A stretch of DNA of 64,000 nt from NCBI GenBank assembly GCA_947085255.1, contig CAMTVQ010000005.1, positions 1-64,000 of the forward strand. The letters run 5' to 3'. This document shows positions 54,819 through 63,342 of this stretch, piece after piece. A model generated the notes under the pieces. That model was not told the DNA's origin and ran no database searches. It was given only the letters and a program-made list of their open reading frames with translations. This DNA comes from CAMTVQ01 sp947085255 (GTDB lineage Bacteria; Bacteroidota; Bacteroidia; Sphingobacteriales; Sphingobacteriaceae). Both the position numbers and the translations under genes were made by a program. The first letter of the stretch is position 1; every line of letters starts with the position of its first letter.

Positions 54819-54851
54819 AAAAAAGGCTCGATACATTATCGAGCCTTTTTT
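54819..54851. terminator. Bidirectional terminator between the porin and secG
   Basis: AAAAAAGGCTCGAT (54819-54832) pairs with ATCGAGCCTTTTTT (54838-54851); loop of five bases, T-runs on both strands. Confidence 0.92.
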
Positions 54852-54873
54852 GTAGAGTTATATTGAAAGCAAA

Positions 54874-55221
54874 TTATTTGCTAGTGCTATCTGTAGTGCT
54901 TGGTGCTGTAGGTACAGCTGCTGGGCTAGCAGCAGGAGTTGAACTGTTTTCTATCTGTTTTTGAATAGCAGATTCTCCTTGTATTTCACCTGTATCGCCA
55001 CGATTGATGAATACACTTAAAAGAAGGGAAAAGCCAATAAGAGATAATGCTAAACCCCAAGTTGTTTTTTCTAAAAAATCACCAGTGCGTTTTACACCCA
55101 TTACTTGGGTAGAACCTGCAAAGTTAGAAGCTAATCCACCACCTTTTGGGTTTTGAATTAATACAATAAGTATAAGGAATATGCAAACAATAACGGCAAG
55201 AATAGTTATGGTAACGTACAT
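54874..55221 (-). CDS. secG: Preprotein translocase subunit SecG
   Basis: SecG joins SecY and SecE in the inner-membrane channel and aids SecA-driven export. The 115-aa protein has two helices (TITILAVIVCIFLILIVLIQ, and LALSLIGFSLLLSVFI) around the conserved NPKGGGLASNF and a Ser/Pro/Thr tail. It is the last gene of the run sigma-54 activator-lptE-TPR-like-secG, with gaps of 4-10 bp. Confidence 0.95.
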   Translation of the reverse strand: MYVTITILAVIVCIFLILIVLIQNPKGGGLASNFAGSTQVMGVKRTGDFLEKTTWGLALSLIGFSLLLSVFINRGDTGEIQGESAIQKQIENSSTPAASPAAVPTAPSTTDSTSK

Positions 55222-55225
55222 GGTA

Positions 55226-56110
55226 TTAAGTTAATTGGTTGTCGGACTTTAATTTCTGAATTAAGGACGCAAAGTAAGCACTTTTTTTTGGGATTTTAAA
55301 ACTTAATTTTTCGTATGCTGCTATGGCTTTGCTGTAAATTTTTTGAGTAACATAAATTTGTGCCAATGTTTCGGTAATCAGTTCATCGGGCAATTCTGCA
55401 CTTTTTTTTGCCTTATTTTCGGTATTGGCAAGAGTGGTGTTTGTTGGTTTTAACTGTGGTTCTTCTTTTATAAATTTATCGATGAGTGAGTCGCCTGCAT
55501 TATTAGGTATAGTTTGCTCGTCTAATAATTGTAATTGGTAGGAATTCTCTAAATACAGTTTTTCTAATTCATCAACCGTACCTGATTCTATAGGGGTACT
55601 AGTGTCTAACTTTAGACCAAATGAGTCACTATTTTCTTTGTTTTTATTGGTTTTTTTTAGCCAATCTGTAAAAGATTCTGCTACGGTTGTTTCCTCGCTT
55701 TCCACTGCAAATTTTTCAATTACAGAGGATGTATCTAAACTAAAAAAGGAGTCTGCTTTTTTGGTTGTTTCGGTAGGTAGTTTAGGTTGTATCTCTTTAT
55801 TTTCAACTATAACCAAGGGAGGAGTTACAACTTCAATTACAGTATTTTTAGGCAGATGCACCTCAACTGGGGTAGGTTCTATTGGGTATTCGGTAAATAA
55901 ACGTGCTCTTTGAAGAATTTGCTCGTTTGCATAGGCAAGGGCCTTTTTTAAGGACTCATGACCTACCGTATCGGGTAAATTACGAGCATATAGCACATGT
56001 AATAAGGTGCTATACGGGTAAGACTCCATGCTTTCCTTCAGCTGAACGTGTTCGGTTGAACTGAAAGGCGGTTTTGTTACACAAAGATGAACGAGTTGTT
56101 GCTTTGTCAT
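55226..56110 (-). CDS. TPR-like cytoplasmic protein, function unknown
   Basis: The 294-aa protein has an N-terminal helical part (PYSTLLHVLYARNLPDTVGH), an acidic low-complexity centre and a C-terminal helix pair (ELITETLAQIYVTQKIYSKAIAAYEKLSF) that fits one tetratricopeptide repeat. There is no signal peptide or catalytic motif. It is conserved beside lptE and secG in several Bacteroidota, from memory, and no function is known. It is 4 bp from each neighbour, so it is surely part of the operon. Confidence 0.75.
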   Translation of the reverse strand: MTKQQLVHLCVTKPPFSSTEHVQLKESMESYPYSTLLHVLYARNLPDTVGHESLKKALAYANEQILQRARLFTEYPIEPTPVEVHLPKNTVIEVVTPPLVIVENKEIQPKLPTETTKKADSFFSLDTSSVIEKFAVESEETTVAESFTDWLKKTNKNKENSDSFGLKLDTSTPIESGTVDELEKLYLENSYQLQLLDEQTIPNNAGDSLIDKFIKEEPQLKPTNTTLANTENKAKKSAELPDELITETLAQIYVTQKIYSKAIAAYEKLSFKIPKKSAYFASLIQKLKSDNQLT

Positions 56111-56114
56111 TTTG

Positions 56115-56657
56115 TTACCAATTTACAAATGCTTTATTAAAGATATCTTCTAATAATTGGGCATTTATTTGCTGAATTAATTCGTCTTGTACATCCGAAA
56201 TATTTTTGGTTGATGGAAAATCGGCATAGCGGGTAAATGTGTTTTCCCAGTTTTGTTTTTCATTCTGCTTGCTCATGTAATTTACCTTTACACTAATGGT
56301 AAGCCTACTTGTAGCAGCAATTTCATTTCCTTGTACGGCAATTGGTTTGGCAGAATAGTCGATAATTTCTCCAGAAAAAGCTACATCGCCGTTGTTTTTT
56401 ATAAGTGACAAGGGTGTTGCATTGGTAATTTTATCTTTTAATCCTTCAGTAAAATTTTGACTCAATGTTGGCACAATAACAGGAGCAGTATTTTCAAAAA
56501 AATCAACAGAAACAGTTTTTGCATTTGGATCGATAGAAGCACCACTAAAGGAGTAAACGCCACAGCCAGTTAATAATGTGCAAATGAGTAAATATGCAAA
56601 TGTGTTGATGTATTTCTGCAATTTTATGGTTTTATAACTAAAAAGAGTGTTGCTCAT
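56115..56657 (-). CDS. lptE: LptE-family LPS-assembly lipoprotein
   Basis: LptE plugs the LptD barrel that places LPS in the outer membrane. The 180-aa protein has a lipobox (ICTLLTGC) and the family opening GVYSFSGASIDPNAKTVSVDFFENTAP, then a C-terminal helix QDELIQQINAQLLEDIFNKAF. I preferred the ATG at 56657; an in-frame ATG at 56699 is also possible and would lie 10 bp after the sigma-54 activator stop. It is in one operon with it. Confidence 0.85.
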   Translation of the reverse strand: MSNTLFSYKTIKLQKYINTFAYLLICTLLTGCGVYSFSGASIDPNAKTVSVDFFENTAPVIVPTLSQNFTEGLKDKITNATPLSLIKNNGDVAFSGEIIDYSAKPIAVQGNEIAATSRLTISVKVNYMSKQNEKQNWENTFTRYADFPSTKNISDVQDELIQQINAQLLEDIFNKAFVNW

Positions 56658-56709
56658 TTGGTATACATTTTTCGCATTTGCACATTTATTAATTTGCAAA
56701 TCTGCGCAT

Positions 56710-57936
56710 TTATAAATTGAGGTTGAGTTCTTTTATTTTACGGTACAAAGTACGCTCAGATATACCTAGTTCTGCCGCTGCATTTTTACGTTTGCCCTTA
56801 TGTTTTTTTAATGCTTTCTTGATGAGGTCGGTTTCTCGCTCTTCCAACGAAAGTGTTTCTTCAATTTCGATGGTTGTATTTGGAGCTGGTGTATATGGCG
56901 GCTGGATAGTATTTGGCTGTATGGTAAAGCGATTCTCAGTTGGCTGCATCTCTTTCATAAGTTGAGCTGCCAAATTTTGGGTGTTTATTTCGGAGGTTAC
57001 TCCGCCTGCATTTTGAACAACCTCAAAAACTATTTTTTTAAGCTCAGAAATATCCTTCTTCATATCGAAGAGTACCTTATACAAAATATCCCTCTCCGAA
57101 AAATCGCTTGTTGAAGTTGCATCATTAAGCAACATGGGTAAATTGCTAGCAGCATGCTCTTGCGGTAAATAAGTGATTAAGGTTTGTGCGCTAATCTCCC
57201 GATTTACTTCTAGCACGGCAATTTGCTCGGCTATATTCTTTAGCTGACGTATGTTGCCTGGCCAACGATAACCAGCAAGTAAGTGTTGGGCATCATCGGT
57301 AAGCAAAACGGTAGGCGTGCGGTACTTGTCCGAAAAATCGGCAATAAATTTTCTAAAGAGTAAGTAAATATCTTCTTTACGCTCACGTAAAGAGGGAACT
57401 TTAATTGGAACGGTGTTAAGTCGATAATACAAATCTTCTCGAAACTTACCTTTAGATACTAAATCGAGCACGTTTACATTGGTAGCTGCTACTACACGTA
57501 CATTGGTTTTTTGAACTTTAGATGAACCTACACGAATGTATTCACCAGTTTCTAAGATACGCAGCAACCGTGCTTGTGTGCCAATGGGTAATTCGGCTAC
57601 TTCATCCAAAAAGATGGTGCCTGTGTTTACTACCTCAAAATAACCTTTTCGTGCTTCGTGGGCGCCTGTAAAAGATCCTTTTTCGTGACCAAATAGTTCG
57701 CTATCAATGGTTCCTTCAGGAATAGCTCCGCAGTTTACGGCAATAAATGGACCGTGTTTGCGGGCACTCATCTGGTGGATGATATGCGAAAATACTTCTT
57801 TACCGCTACCGCTCTCACCGGTAATCAATACCGACATATCAGTAGGTGCTACTTGACTGCCAATTTCGATAGCTCTATTCAGAAGGGGAGAGTTACCAAT
57901 AATGCCGAAGCGGTTTTTTATGTCTTGTATGTTCAC
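56710..57936 (-). CDS. Sigma-54-dependent transcriptional activator (no receiver domain)
   Basis: The 408-aa protein starts directly with the AAA+ domain: Walker [10 protein letters not shown], the sigma-54-contact loop GSFTGA (consensus GAFTGA, Ser in place of Ala) and Walker [13 protein letters not shown], and the RLL...G...R region. The end, [21 protein letters not shown], is a Fis-type helix-turn-helix. There is no N-terminal receiver or GAF domain, so it is regulated some other way, as in PspF. The linker between AAA+ and HTH is long and Pro/Asn/Thr-rich. Targets are unknown; it heads the lptE-secG operon. Confidence 0.92.
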   Translation of the reverse strand: MNIQDIKNRFGIIGNSPLLNRAIEIGSQVAPTDMSVLITGESGSGKEVFSHIIHQMSARKHGPFIAVNCGAIPEGTIDSELFGHEKGSFTGAHEARKGYFEVVNTGTIFLDEVAELPIGTQARLLRILETGEYIRVGSSKVQKTNVRVVAATNVNVLDLVSKGKFREDLYYRLNTVPIKVPSLRERKEDIYLLFRKFIADFSDKYRTPTVLLTDDAQHLLAGYRWPGNIRQLKNIAEQIAVLEVNREISAQTLITYLPQEHAASNLPMLLNDATSTSDFSERDILYKVLFDMKKDISELKKIVFEVVQNAGGVTSEINTQNLAAQLMKEMQPTENRFTIQPNTIQPPYTPAPNTTIEIEETLSLEERETDLIKKALKKHKGKRKNAAAELGISERTLYRKIKELNLNL

Positions 57937-57940
57937 TGAT

Positions 57941-58005
57941 ACTAATTACGAATACTTACTAATTTACTAATGGTGGATGGTTACTAATTACAAATACTTA
58001 CTAAT
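57941..58005. repeat. Imperfect direct repeats between the sigma-54 activator gene and miaB
   Basis: The 23-bp unit at 57941-57963 recurs at 57983-58005 with one mismatch (G to A), 42 bp apart. It is AT-rich and lies in an 88-bp gap between the miaB end and the activator start. It could be a regulatory array or a slippage product. Confidence 0.6.
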
Positions 58006-58024
58006 CGTAGAGTATGATAAATAA

Positions 58025-59509
58025 CTAATCAAGTATTCTTCCAATTAACGTTGCGTGTGTACAGCTTTCTGCAATCACGTTTACATAATCTCCAGGGTTT
58101 ACTCCTGCTATTGCAGGAAACACCACCATGGCATTTTGGTCGCTGCGTCCGCTCAAATCATTCATTGATTTTTTAGAAAAACCTTCTACCAATACTTTTT
58201 GCACTTTACCCAATTGATTGTTTAAGCGAATGCGCGAACATTTGTGTTGTAAGTCGATTACCTCATTCAAGCGGCGTTGTTTTACTTCTTCCGCAATATC
58301 ATCGGCATAGCGTTTGGCGGCTAAAGTGCCAGGACGTTCCGAATATTTAAACATGTAAGCAAAATCATACTGCACATACTCCATCATGCTCAATGTTTCT
58401 TGGTGATCTTCTTCCGTTTCGGTACAAAATCCGGTAATTACATCGGTAGATACAGCACAATTTGGAATAATGCGGCGAATAGCTTCTATGCGGTTGATAT
58501 ACCATGCACGGTCGTACGTGCGGTTCATCAGTTCCAACACACGGCTGCTGCCCGATTGTACTGGTAGGTGAATATAATTGCAAATGTTGTGGTGCTTAGC
58601 AATGGCATGCAATACATCATCTGTAATATCTTTTGGATGTGATGTAGAAAAACGGACACGTAATTCTGGACTAACTAGTGCGGCTAGTTCCAATAATTGG
58701 GAAAAGTTAATCCCCTCCCCCAACCCCTCCCCGAGGGGGTGGGGAGCCCCTTCGATTGATGTAGGTACTAAGCCCTCCCTTTGGGATGGTTGGGTGGGAC
58801 TCCATTTATAGCTATCTACATTTTGGCCCAATAGTGTTACTTCTTTATATCCTTTGCTTACTAAATCCTTTATTTCGTTGATGATGGAATGTGGGTCACG
58901 CGAGCGCTCTCTGCCACGTGTAAAAGGCACTACACAAAACGAACACATATTGTCGCAGCCACGCATAATGGATACAAAAGCAGAAATGCCATTGCTACCC
59001 AAACGCACCGGAGCGATATCTGCATAGGTTTCCTCACGTGAGAGTAATACATTTACTATTTTATTTCCTTCTTCCGCTTGGTTGATAATATTTGGTAAAT
59101 CGCGGTAGGCATCTGGGCCTACTACCACATCTACAAGTTGTTCTTCTTCTAAAAATTTAGCTTTTAAACGCTCGGCCATACAGCCCAATACGCCTATTAC
59201 CACTTCTGGCTTTTTCTTTTTTAGGGCAACAAATTCTTTTAAACGATTACGCACCTTCTGTTCGGCATTTTCGCGAATAGAACAGGTATTAATAAATACC
59301 ACATCGGCTTCTTTGTAATTTAGCGTGGTGCTATAGCCCATATTCGTCATAATAGAAGCTACTACTTCTGAATCGGCAAAGTTCATAGAGCAGCCATAGC
59401 TTTCTATGTATAACTTACGTCCATCGGGTTTAGTAGTCGATTCTAGTATCAGAGCTTCGCCTTGGCGGTTTTCGTCGTGGTCTTTTAAAGTGGTACCTGA
59501 TTCAAACAT
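58025..59509 (-). CDS. miaB: tRNA-2-methylthio-N6-dimethylallyladenosine synthase MiaB with in-frame insert
   Basis: MiaB is a radical-SAM enzyme that adds a methylthio group at tRNA position A37. Cysteines for the first cluster are in [19 protein letters not shown] and VLGCMAER; the radical-SAM motif is [15 protein letters not shown]; the C-terminal TRAM domain ends the protein. Residues about 237-267 ([10 protein letters not shown] ... [11 protein letters not shown]), between the radical-SAM motif and HPKDI, are coded by a G-rich repeat and lie in a region of the family that varies in length. The gene stays open, so the enzyme is probably active. It has its own promoter box at 59529-59536. 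Confidence 0.93.
   Translation of the reverse strand: MFESGTTLKDHDENRQGEALILESTTKPDGRKLYIESYGCSMNFADSEVVASIMTNMGYSTTLNYKEADVVFINTCSIRENAEQKVRNRLKEFVALKKKKPEVVIGVLGCMAERLKAKFLEEEQLVDVVVGPDAYRDLPNIINQAEEGNKIVNVLLSREETYADIAPVRLGSNGISAFVSIMRGCDNMCSFCVVPFTRGRERSRDPHSIINEIKDLVSKGYKEVTLLGQNVDSYKWSPTQPSQREGLVPTSIEGAPHPLGEGLGEGINFSQLLELAALVSPELRVRFSTSHPKDITDDVLHAIAKHHNICNYIHLPVQSGSSRVLELMNRTYDRAWYINRIEAIRRIIPNCAVSTDVITGFCTETEEDHQETLSMMEYVQYDFAYMFKYSERPGTLAAKRYADDIAEEVKQRRLNEVIDLQHKCSRIRLNNQLGKVQKVLVEGFSKKSMNDLSGRSDQNAMVVFPAIAGVNPGDYVNVIAESCTHATLIGRILD
58707..58800. repeat. G-rich palindromic repeat inserted in frame in miaB
   Basis: About 90 bp of high G+C stands out from the AT-rich gene. It holds a hairpin (left arm 58718-58729, right arm 58733-58744, loop CCC, one mismatch) and, on the minus strand, a GGGG-A-GGGG-TT-GGGGG-A-GGGG run (58712-58732). 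A second part near 58772-58800 repeats the theme (AGCCCTCCC ... GGTTGGGTGGG). It looks like a dispersed palindromic element. Confidence 0.8.
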
Positions 59510-59528
59510 TATCAGTTTTTTAGGAGGA

Positions 59529-59536
59529 CAAAGGTA
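59529..59536 (-). promoter_or_regulatory. Promoter -7 box of miaB
   Basis: TACCTTTG on the minus strand, about 20 bases before the miaB start; matches TAnnTTTG. Confidence 0.6.
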
Positions 59537-59570
59537 CGCATTTTTTATAAAAATGACAGAATGGCAGTGG

Positions 59571-59601
59571 TTGTTAATTCAGATTTACTTTGGTATTTTT
59601 G
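59571..59601 (+). promoter_or_regulatory. Promoter of the antitoxin-toxin pair
   Basis: TTG (59571-59573), a 20-bp spacer and TATTTTTG (59594-59601). The box ends four bases before the antitoxin ATG (59606), predicting a near-leaderless mRNA. Confidence 0.65.
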
Positions 59602-59605
59602 ATGC

Positions 59606-59770
59606 ATGACAGTAAGAATTAAAAAAGGCGACCAGCCTGATTCTATAAAAAAGGCACTTTCAAACTTTGGAAGGGTTAAAGGCTTTGATGCACAAAAATT
59701 TTGCGGAATCCTTTCAGTGTCAATTGACCCATTAGTCATTCAGAAAGAACTTAGGGATGAATGGAGATAA
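59606..59770 (+). CDS. Small antitoxin of a PIN-toxin (VapC-like) pair
   Basis: The 54-aa protein begins MTVRIKKGDQPDSIKKALSN and ends DPLVIQKELRDEWR. The layout, a short basic start then FDAQKFCGIL and xxDPLxxQKxLRxEW, matches small antitoxin-like proteins that precede PIN proteins in Bacteroidota, as I remember them. Its stop overlaps the toxin start by 14 bp, as in most type II pairs. The start at 59606 is chosen since another ATG at 59602 leads to an immediate stop. No DNA-binding domain is clear; it is too short for a full AbrB or RHH fold plus toxin-binding part. Confidence 0.75.
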   Translation: MTVRIKKGDQPDSIKKALSNFGRVKGFDAQKFCGILSVSIDPLVIQKELRDEWR

Positions 59771-60128
59771 TATCTTACTAGACACGAATATTATTCTCTA
59801 TTTATTAGCTGGTGATAAAACACTGGCAACGCTTCTTCAAAACAGACATGTCTATGTATCTTTTATTACTGAATTAGAATTATTGGGGTATTACCAAATA
59901 AATGAGGTAGAACTTGGTAAGATTGAATCGCTTCTAAAAGAATGTATTGTTGTAGAAATGAATACAGCTATTAAATCTCTTGTTATTGATTTAAAAAGAC
60001 AGTATAAATTAAAATTGCCTGATGCAATTATAGCAGCAACAGGATTATATATGAATATGCCATTAATATCTGCCGATAAAAGCATGAGTAAAATTGAGGA
60101 AATGAACTTTGTTTTGTATGAATATTAA
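59757..60128 (+). CDS. PIN-domain ribonuclease toxin (VapC-like)
   Basis: The 123-aa protein has the four acidic residues of the PIN active site: Asp9 (LLDTNI), Glu41 (FITELELLGY), Asp89 (LPDAIIAAT) and Asp107 (ISADKSM). Such toxins cut RNA when free of the antitoxin. The pair lies between miaB and murF, and the toxin's last codons overlap the murF start by 11 bp (ATGAATATTAA). Cell-wall gene murF would therefore be expressed from the same mRNA or a promoter within the toxin. Confidence 0.88.
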   Translation: MNGDNILLDTNIILYLLAGDKTLATLLQNRHVYVSFITELELLGYYQINEVELGKIESLLKECIVVEMNTAIKSLVIDLKRQYKLKLPDAIIAATGLYMNMPLISADKSMSKIEEMNFVLYEY

Positions 60129-61398
60129 GTCGCTGTATCAACTGTATCTCCAACACCCAGTAATAAGTACGGATACCCGCAATATTCCACAAAATTCCAT
60201 CTTTTTTGCATTAAAAGGCAGCAATTTTAATGGTAATACCTTTGCATCAGAAGCTTTAAAAAAAGGGGCTGCTTATGTGGTGATAGACGAAGCAGCTTAT
60301 TATATAGATAAGCGCACTGTTTTGGTGGATGATGTGCTTACCGCTTTACAAGAGTTGGCAAAACAGCATCGCTCACAATTAACAATTCCTGTGATAGGTA
60401 TTACGGGAACAAATGGCAAAACAACCACTAAGGAACTGCTTTACGCTGTCCTTTCTCAGCAATTCAGCACGTTTGCTACTGCTGGAAATCTTAATAATCA
60501 TATTGGTGTTCCATTAAGTGTTTTAAGTATTACGCCTGCGCATCAAATGGCTATTATTGAGATGGGAGCAAATCACCAAGGAGAAATAGCCGAATTGTGC
60601 ACCATTAGCCAGCCCAATTATGGGTTAATTACTAATGTGGGCAAAGCCCATTTAGAAGGTTTTGGAGGATTTGAGGGAGTAAAAAAGGCAAAAGGCGAGT
60701 TGTATAGCTATTTAAAAGAGCATCAAGCAATTGTTTTTTACGATAGCGATAATGCGCATTTAGAAAAAATGTTACCAGATAACGTAAACAAAATAGCCTA
60801 TAGCGTAAGCAAGCAAGCAACTACTATTTCTGCCTTTCCTACTGTAGAGGTAGATATAGCCATAGGCACTAATAAGATAGCGTGCAAAACACAGTTGAGC
60901 GGTACGTATAATTTGCCTAATATTTTGGCTGCTGCTTGCGTGGGAAATTATTTTGGAGTTTCGGCGCACCAGATACAAGTAGGATTGGAGGATTACTCTC
61001 CAGCTAATAATCGTTCGCAATTAGAGCTAACAGATAAAAATACGTTGATTATGGATGCCTACAATGCTAACCCAAGTAGTATGCAAGCGGCATTGGCGCA
61101 TTTTGAACACTTTAAAGCTGGAAAGAAGGGAGCTATTTTAGGTGATATGTTTGAGCTGGGAGACGAAAGTGCGGAAGAGCACAAAGCATTGCTCGATCAG
61201 GCTGCGCAACTAAATTTAGACGTGTGTTTGGTTGCTGGAAAATGGTTTTGCCAAGAAAATACATACTCACAAATTAAAGCGTTTGCTACTACCGAAGAGT
61301 TGCTTGATTATTTATCTGAGCAAAAACTCGCAGGATATACGCTGCTTATAAAAGGTTCAAGAGGAATGAAATTAGAGCAAGCTAAGGCGTTTTTATAG
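60118..61398 (+). CDS. murF: UDP-N-acetylmuramoyl-tripeptide--D-alanyl-D-alanine ligase
   Basis: MurF adds D-Ala-D-Ala to the muramyl-tripeptide, the last cytoplasmic step of peptidoglycan precursor synthesis. The 426-aa protein has the N-terminal STDTRNIPQNSIFFALKG block, ATP-binding GITGTNGKTTTKE (from residue 94), IIEMGANHQGEI and DAYNANPSSMQAAL. I chose the ATG at 60118 (MNIKSLYQLYLQ), which overlaps the toxin stop; an ATG at 60109 adds three residues. It ends 2 bp before a convergent gene. Confidence 0.96.
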   Translation: MNIKSLYQLYLQHPVISTDTRNIPQNSIFFALKGSNFNGNTFASEALKKGAAYVVIDEAAYYIDKRTVLVDDVLTALQELAKQHRSQLTIPVIGITGTNGKTTTKELLYAVLSQQFSTFATAGNLNNHIGVPLSVLSITPAHQMAIIEMGANHQGEIAELCTISQPNYGLITNVGKAHLEGFGGFEGVKKAKGELYSYLKEHQAIVFYDSDNAHLEKMLPDNVNKIAYSVSKQATTISAFPTVEVDIAIGTNKIACKTQLSGTYNLPNILAAACVGNYFGVSAHQIQVGLEDYSPANNRSQLELTDKNTLIMDAYNANPSSMQAALAHFEHFKAGKKGAILGDMFELGDESAEEHKALLDQAAQLNLDVCLVAGKWFCQENTYSQIKAFATTEELLDYLSEQKLAGYTLLIKGSRGMKLEQAKAFL

Positions 61399-61400
61399 CC

Positions 61401-62078
61401 TTATTTTACTAAAGGCAAAATGGCTTCGACCCATTTTGCATACATTTTTGCCGAAGGATGTAGTCCATCTGCAGCAGTTAATGAGGCATCGGTAAGTGCT
61501 TGGCGAGAGATGGGAGTAATATCTACAAAGAGGACGCCTGCTTTTTCGGCTTCTTCCTTATTTACTTTGTTAAATACATCAATATCCTTACTTATTTTGC
61601 CCGTTTTATTTCTATTAACGCCAAATGGAGTTACGCCCCAGTCGGGTATAGATACCACAATTATGTGATTGGGATTACCGCCACTATAGGCGATTGCCTT
61701 TTTTATAAGTCCGTTTAGTTGTTTCCGAAAAACCTCAATAGGATAACCTCTGTATTGATTATTTACCCCAATTAAAACGGTAACTAAATTGTAGGGACCT
61801 TTCGGGTTTTTATCAGTAATACCGCTTTCTAATTCGTCGCTTGTCCATCCTGTACGAGCTATAATTTCGGGGGTATCAATTTTTTTAAATTTAGCGACGA
61901 AGTTTTTGTCTGCTTTTAGTTTTGTTACCAACTGGTTGGGCCAGCGTTCGTTTTCGGCAACGCTTTCACCAATTGTATATGAATCGCCAAGGGCGAGGTA
62001 TCTAAATGTTTGGGTTTGTGCTTTTACGGGCAGGCTGTTAACTATAAGTAGGATTAAATAGAGACTATTGCGTATCAT
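61401..62078 (-). CDS. SGNH/GDSL-family hydrolase, secreted
   Basis: The 225-aa protein has a signal peptide (LYLILLIVNSLPVKAQ) and the blocks of the fold: LGDSYTIGESV (nucleophilic Ser), the Gly of block II (RTGWTSDEL), VLIGVNNQYRG (Asn) and DGLHPSAKMY (Asp/His). Such enzymes hydrolyse esters, for example acetyl groups on glycans or lipids; the substrate is unknown. Its start overlaps the 3' end of rimM by 14 bp, so it is probably translated with it. Confidence 0.9.
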   Translation of the reverse strand: MIRNSLYLILLIVNSLPVKAQTQTFRYLALGDSYTIGESVAENERWPNQLVTKLKADKNFVAKFKKIDTPEIIARTGWTSDELESGITDKNPKGPYNLVTVLIGVNNQYRGYPIEVFRKQLNGLIKKAIAYSGGNPNHIIVVSIPDWGVTPFGVNRNKTGKISKDIDVFNKVNKEEAEKAGVLFVDITPISRQALTDASLTAADGLHPSAKMYAKWVEAILPLVK

Positions 62079-62619
62079 TTTCTTCGGGAGAGTTGTTATT
62101 CAAATATACATCCAATAAACCAGTTGGCAATACTACATCTAATCGCTTTTTCTTATGGTCGATACCAACAATAATTTCATCGTTTATCGGAAAAAGTATT
62201 TCTGTTCCCTTGTGGTCAACGGCGGCAATAAGTTGTTGTGGTAATTCTACAATACTTTGAATGAGTCCAATCTCTCCATGTTCTTCATCAATTACCAAAA
62301 ACCCAATTAAATTATTGATAAATTGTTGCTCCTCGGTTGGTGCTTGTAGCTCTTCAAGTGGTAAGTAGGCTTTTTTTCCTACTAATGGCGTAGAGTTGTC
62401 GATGTGGGTTACGTCTTCGAAATACACATATGCAATGCTTTTCTGGATAGTTATTTGGGTAACAAAAAAAGGCACCAGTTTTTTTGAAATTTCGAGGTAA
62501 ATGAGCTTGGTTTTGTGGTAGGCTGTAGGATTATCGGCTAGGATAAATAGTTGCACCTCGCCCTTTAGGCCCTTTGTTTTGCTGATGTAGCCTAACTGAA
62601 AACAAGATTCTATGTTCAT
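62065..62619 (-). CDS. rimM: 16S rRNA processing protein RimM
   Basis: RimM helps 30S head maturation by binding S19. The 184-aa protein has the N-terminal domain (QLGYISKTKGLKGEVQLFIL) and the PRC-barrel (NNLIGFLVIDEEHGEIGLIQ ... ILFPINDEIIVGID). It follows rpsP by 70 bp, with a terminator hairpin between, so read-through is likely partial. In many bacteria rpsP, rimM and trmD form an operon; trmD is replaced here by an SGNH hydrolase. Confidence 0.94.
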   Translation of the reverse strand: MNIESCFQLGYISKTKGLKGEVQLFILADNPTAYHKTKLIYLEISKKLVPFFVTQITIQKSIAYVYFEDVTHIDNSTPLVGKKAYLPLEELQAPTEEQQFINNLIGFLVIDEEHGEIGLIQSIVELPQQLIAAVDHKGTEILFPINDEIIVGIDHKKKRLDVVLPTGLLDVYLNNNSPEENDTQ

Positions 62620-62633
62620 AGTGTTATAAAACT

Positions 62634-62669
62634 AAAAAGCAGTTCAAACATATGCCTGAACTGCTTTTT
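62634..62669 (-). terminator. Terminator/attenuator between rpsP and rimM
   Basis: AAAAAGCAGTTCA (62634-62646) pairs with TGAACTGCTTTTT (62657-62669), 10-nt loop, T-run on the minus strand. Confidence 0.9.
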
Positions 62670-62689
62670 AAATGGGTAAATCAAACTAC

Positions 62690-63322
62690 TTATTCAGCAG
62701 CTTTTTCTGTTCCTTCTTCTGTTGCAGGAGTTTCTGCTACAACAGGAGTTTCTTCAACAGCAGGTGTTTCTTCAACAGCTTCTGCAACTGGTGCTTCTTC
62801 TGTTGCAACTTCAGCCTCAGCAGTTGTTTCTTCTGCTACAGCTTCTACAGCAGCAGCTTCGGCAGCAACTAATTTAGCAGCAACTAATTTAGCTTTTGCT
62901 TCAGCAGATTTTGCTTCGGCAGCTAAACGTGTTTTTGCTTCGCTAGCTTTGTTTGATGATAATGTGTTCTTTTTAGAATCAATTTTACCATCTTTTTCGC
63001 TCAACCATGCTGCAAATTTTACATCTGCTTGTTCTTGGGTAAGCGCTCCTTTTGTTACACCACCTTGTAAATGTTTAAGGTACAATACTCCTTTGTACGA
63101 TAAGATAGCTCTACAGGTATCTGTAGGCTGTGCACCGTTGTTTAGCCAAGTTAAGGCACTGTTACGGTCTAAATCGATGGTTGCTGGGTTGGTATTGGGA
63201 TTGTAAGTACCCAATTTTTCAATAAATTTTCCATCCCTTGGAGCACGAGCATCCGCCACCACGATGTGGTAAAAAGCACGAGACTTCTTACCATGTCTTT
63301 GTAATCTGATTTTAACTGACAT
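62690..63322 (-). CDS. rpsP: 30S ribosomal protein S16 with long Ala/Glu-rich tail
   Basis: S16 stabilises the 30S body. The first about 85 residues are standard ([44 protein letters not shown]). The remaining about 120 residues are a low-complexity tail: a Lys/Ala helical part ([19 protein letters not shown]) and an acidic Glu/Ala/Pro/Thr part to EEGTEKAAE. Bacteroidota S16 proteins often carry such tails, but 210 aa is far above the 80-90 of E. coli. A TATCTTTG promoter box and a leader hairpin lie upstream. Confidence 0.96.
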   Translation of the reverse strand: MSVKIRLQRHGKKSRAFYHIVVADARAPRDGKFIEKLGTYNPNTNPATIDLDRNSALTWLNNGAQPTDTCRAILSYKGVLYLKHLQGGVTKGALTQEQADVKFAAWLSEKDGKIDSKKNTLSSNKASEAKTRLAAEAKSAEAKAKLVAAKLVAAEAAAVEAVAEETTAEAEVATEEAPVAEAVEETPAVEETPVVAETPATEEGTEKAAE

Positions 63323-63342
63323 GTTGTTAATTAATTAGTTAA

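Noticed and set aside
58707..58800. Intein or intron in miaB
   Set aside because: The segment is only about 90 bp, has no splicing motifs and codes in frame without a stop.
62652..63206. Ala/Ser-rich plus-strand frame opposite rpsP
   Set aside because: It is the antisense image of the low-complexity tail of S16.
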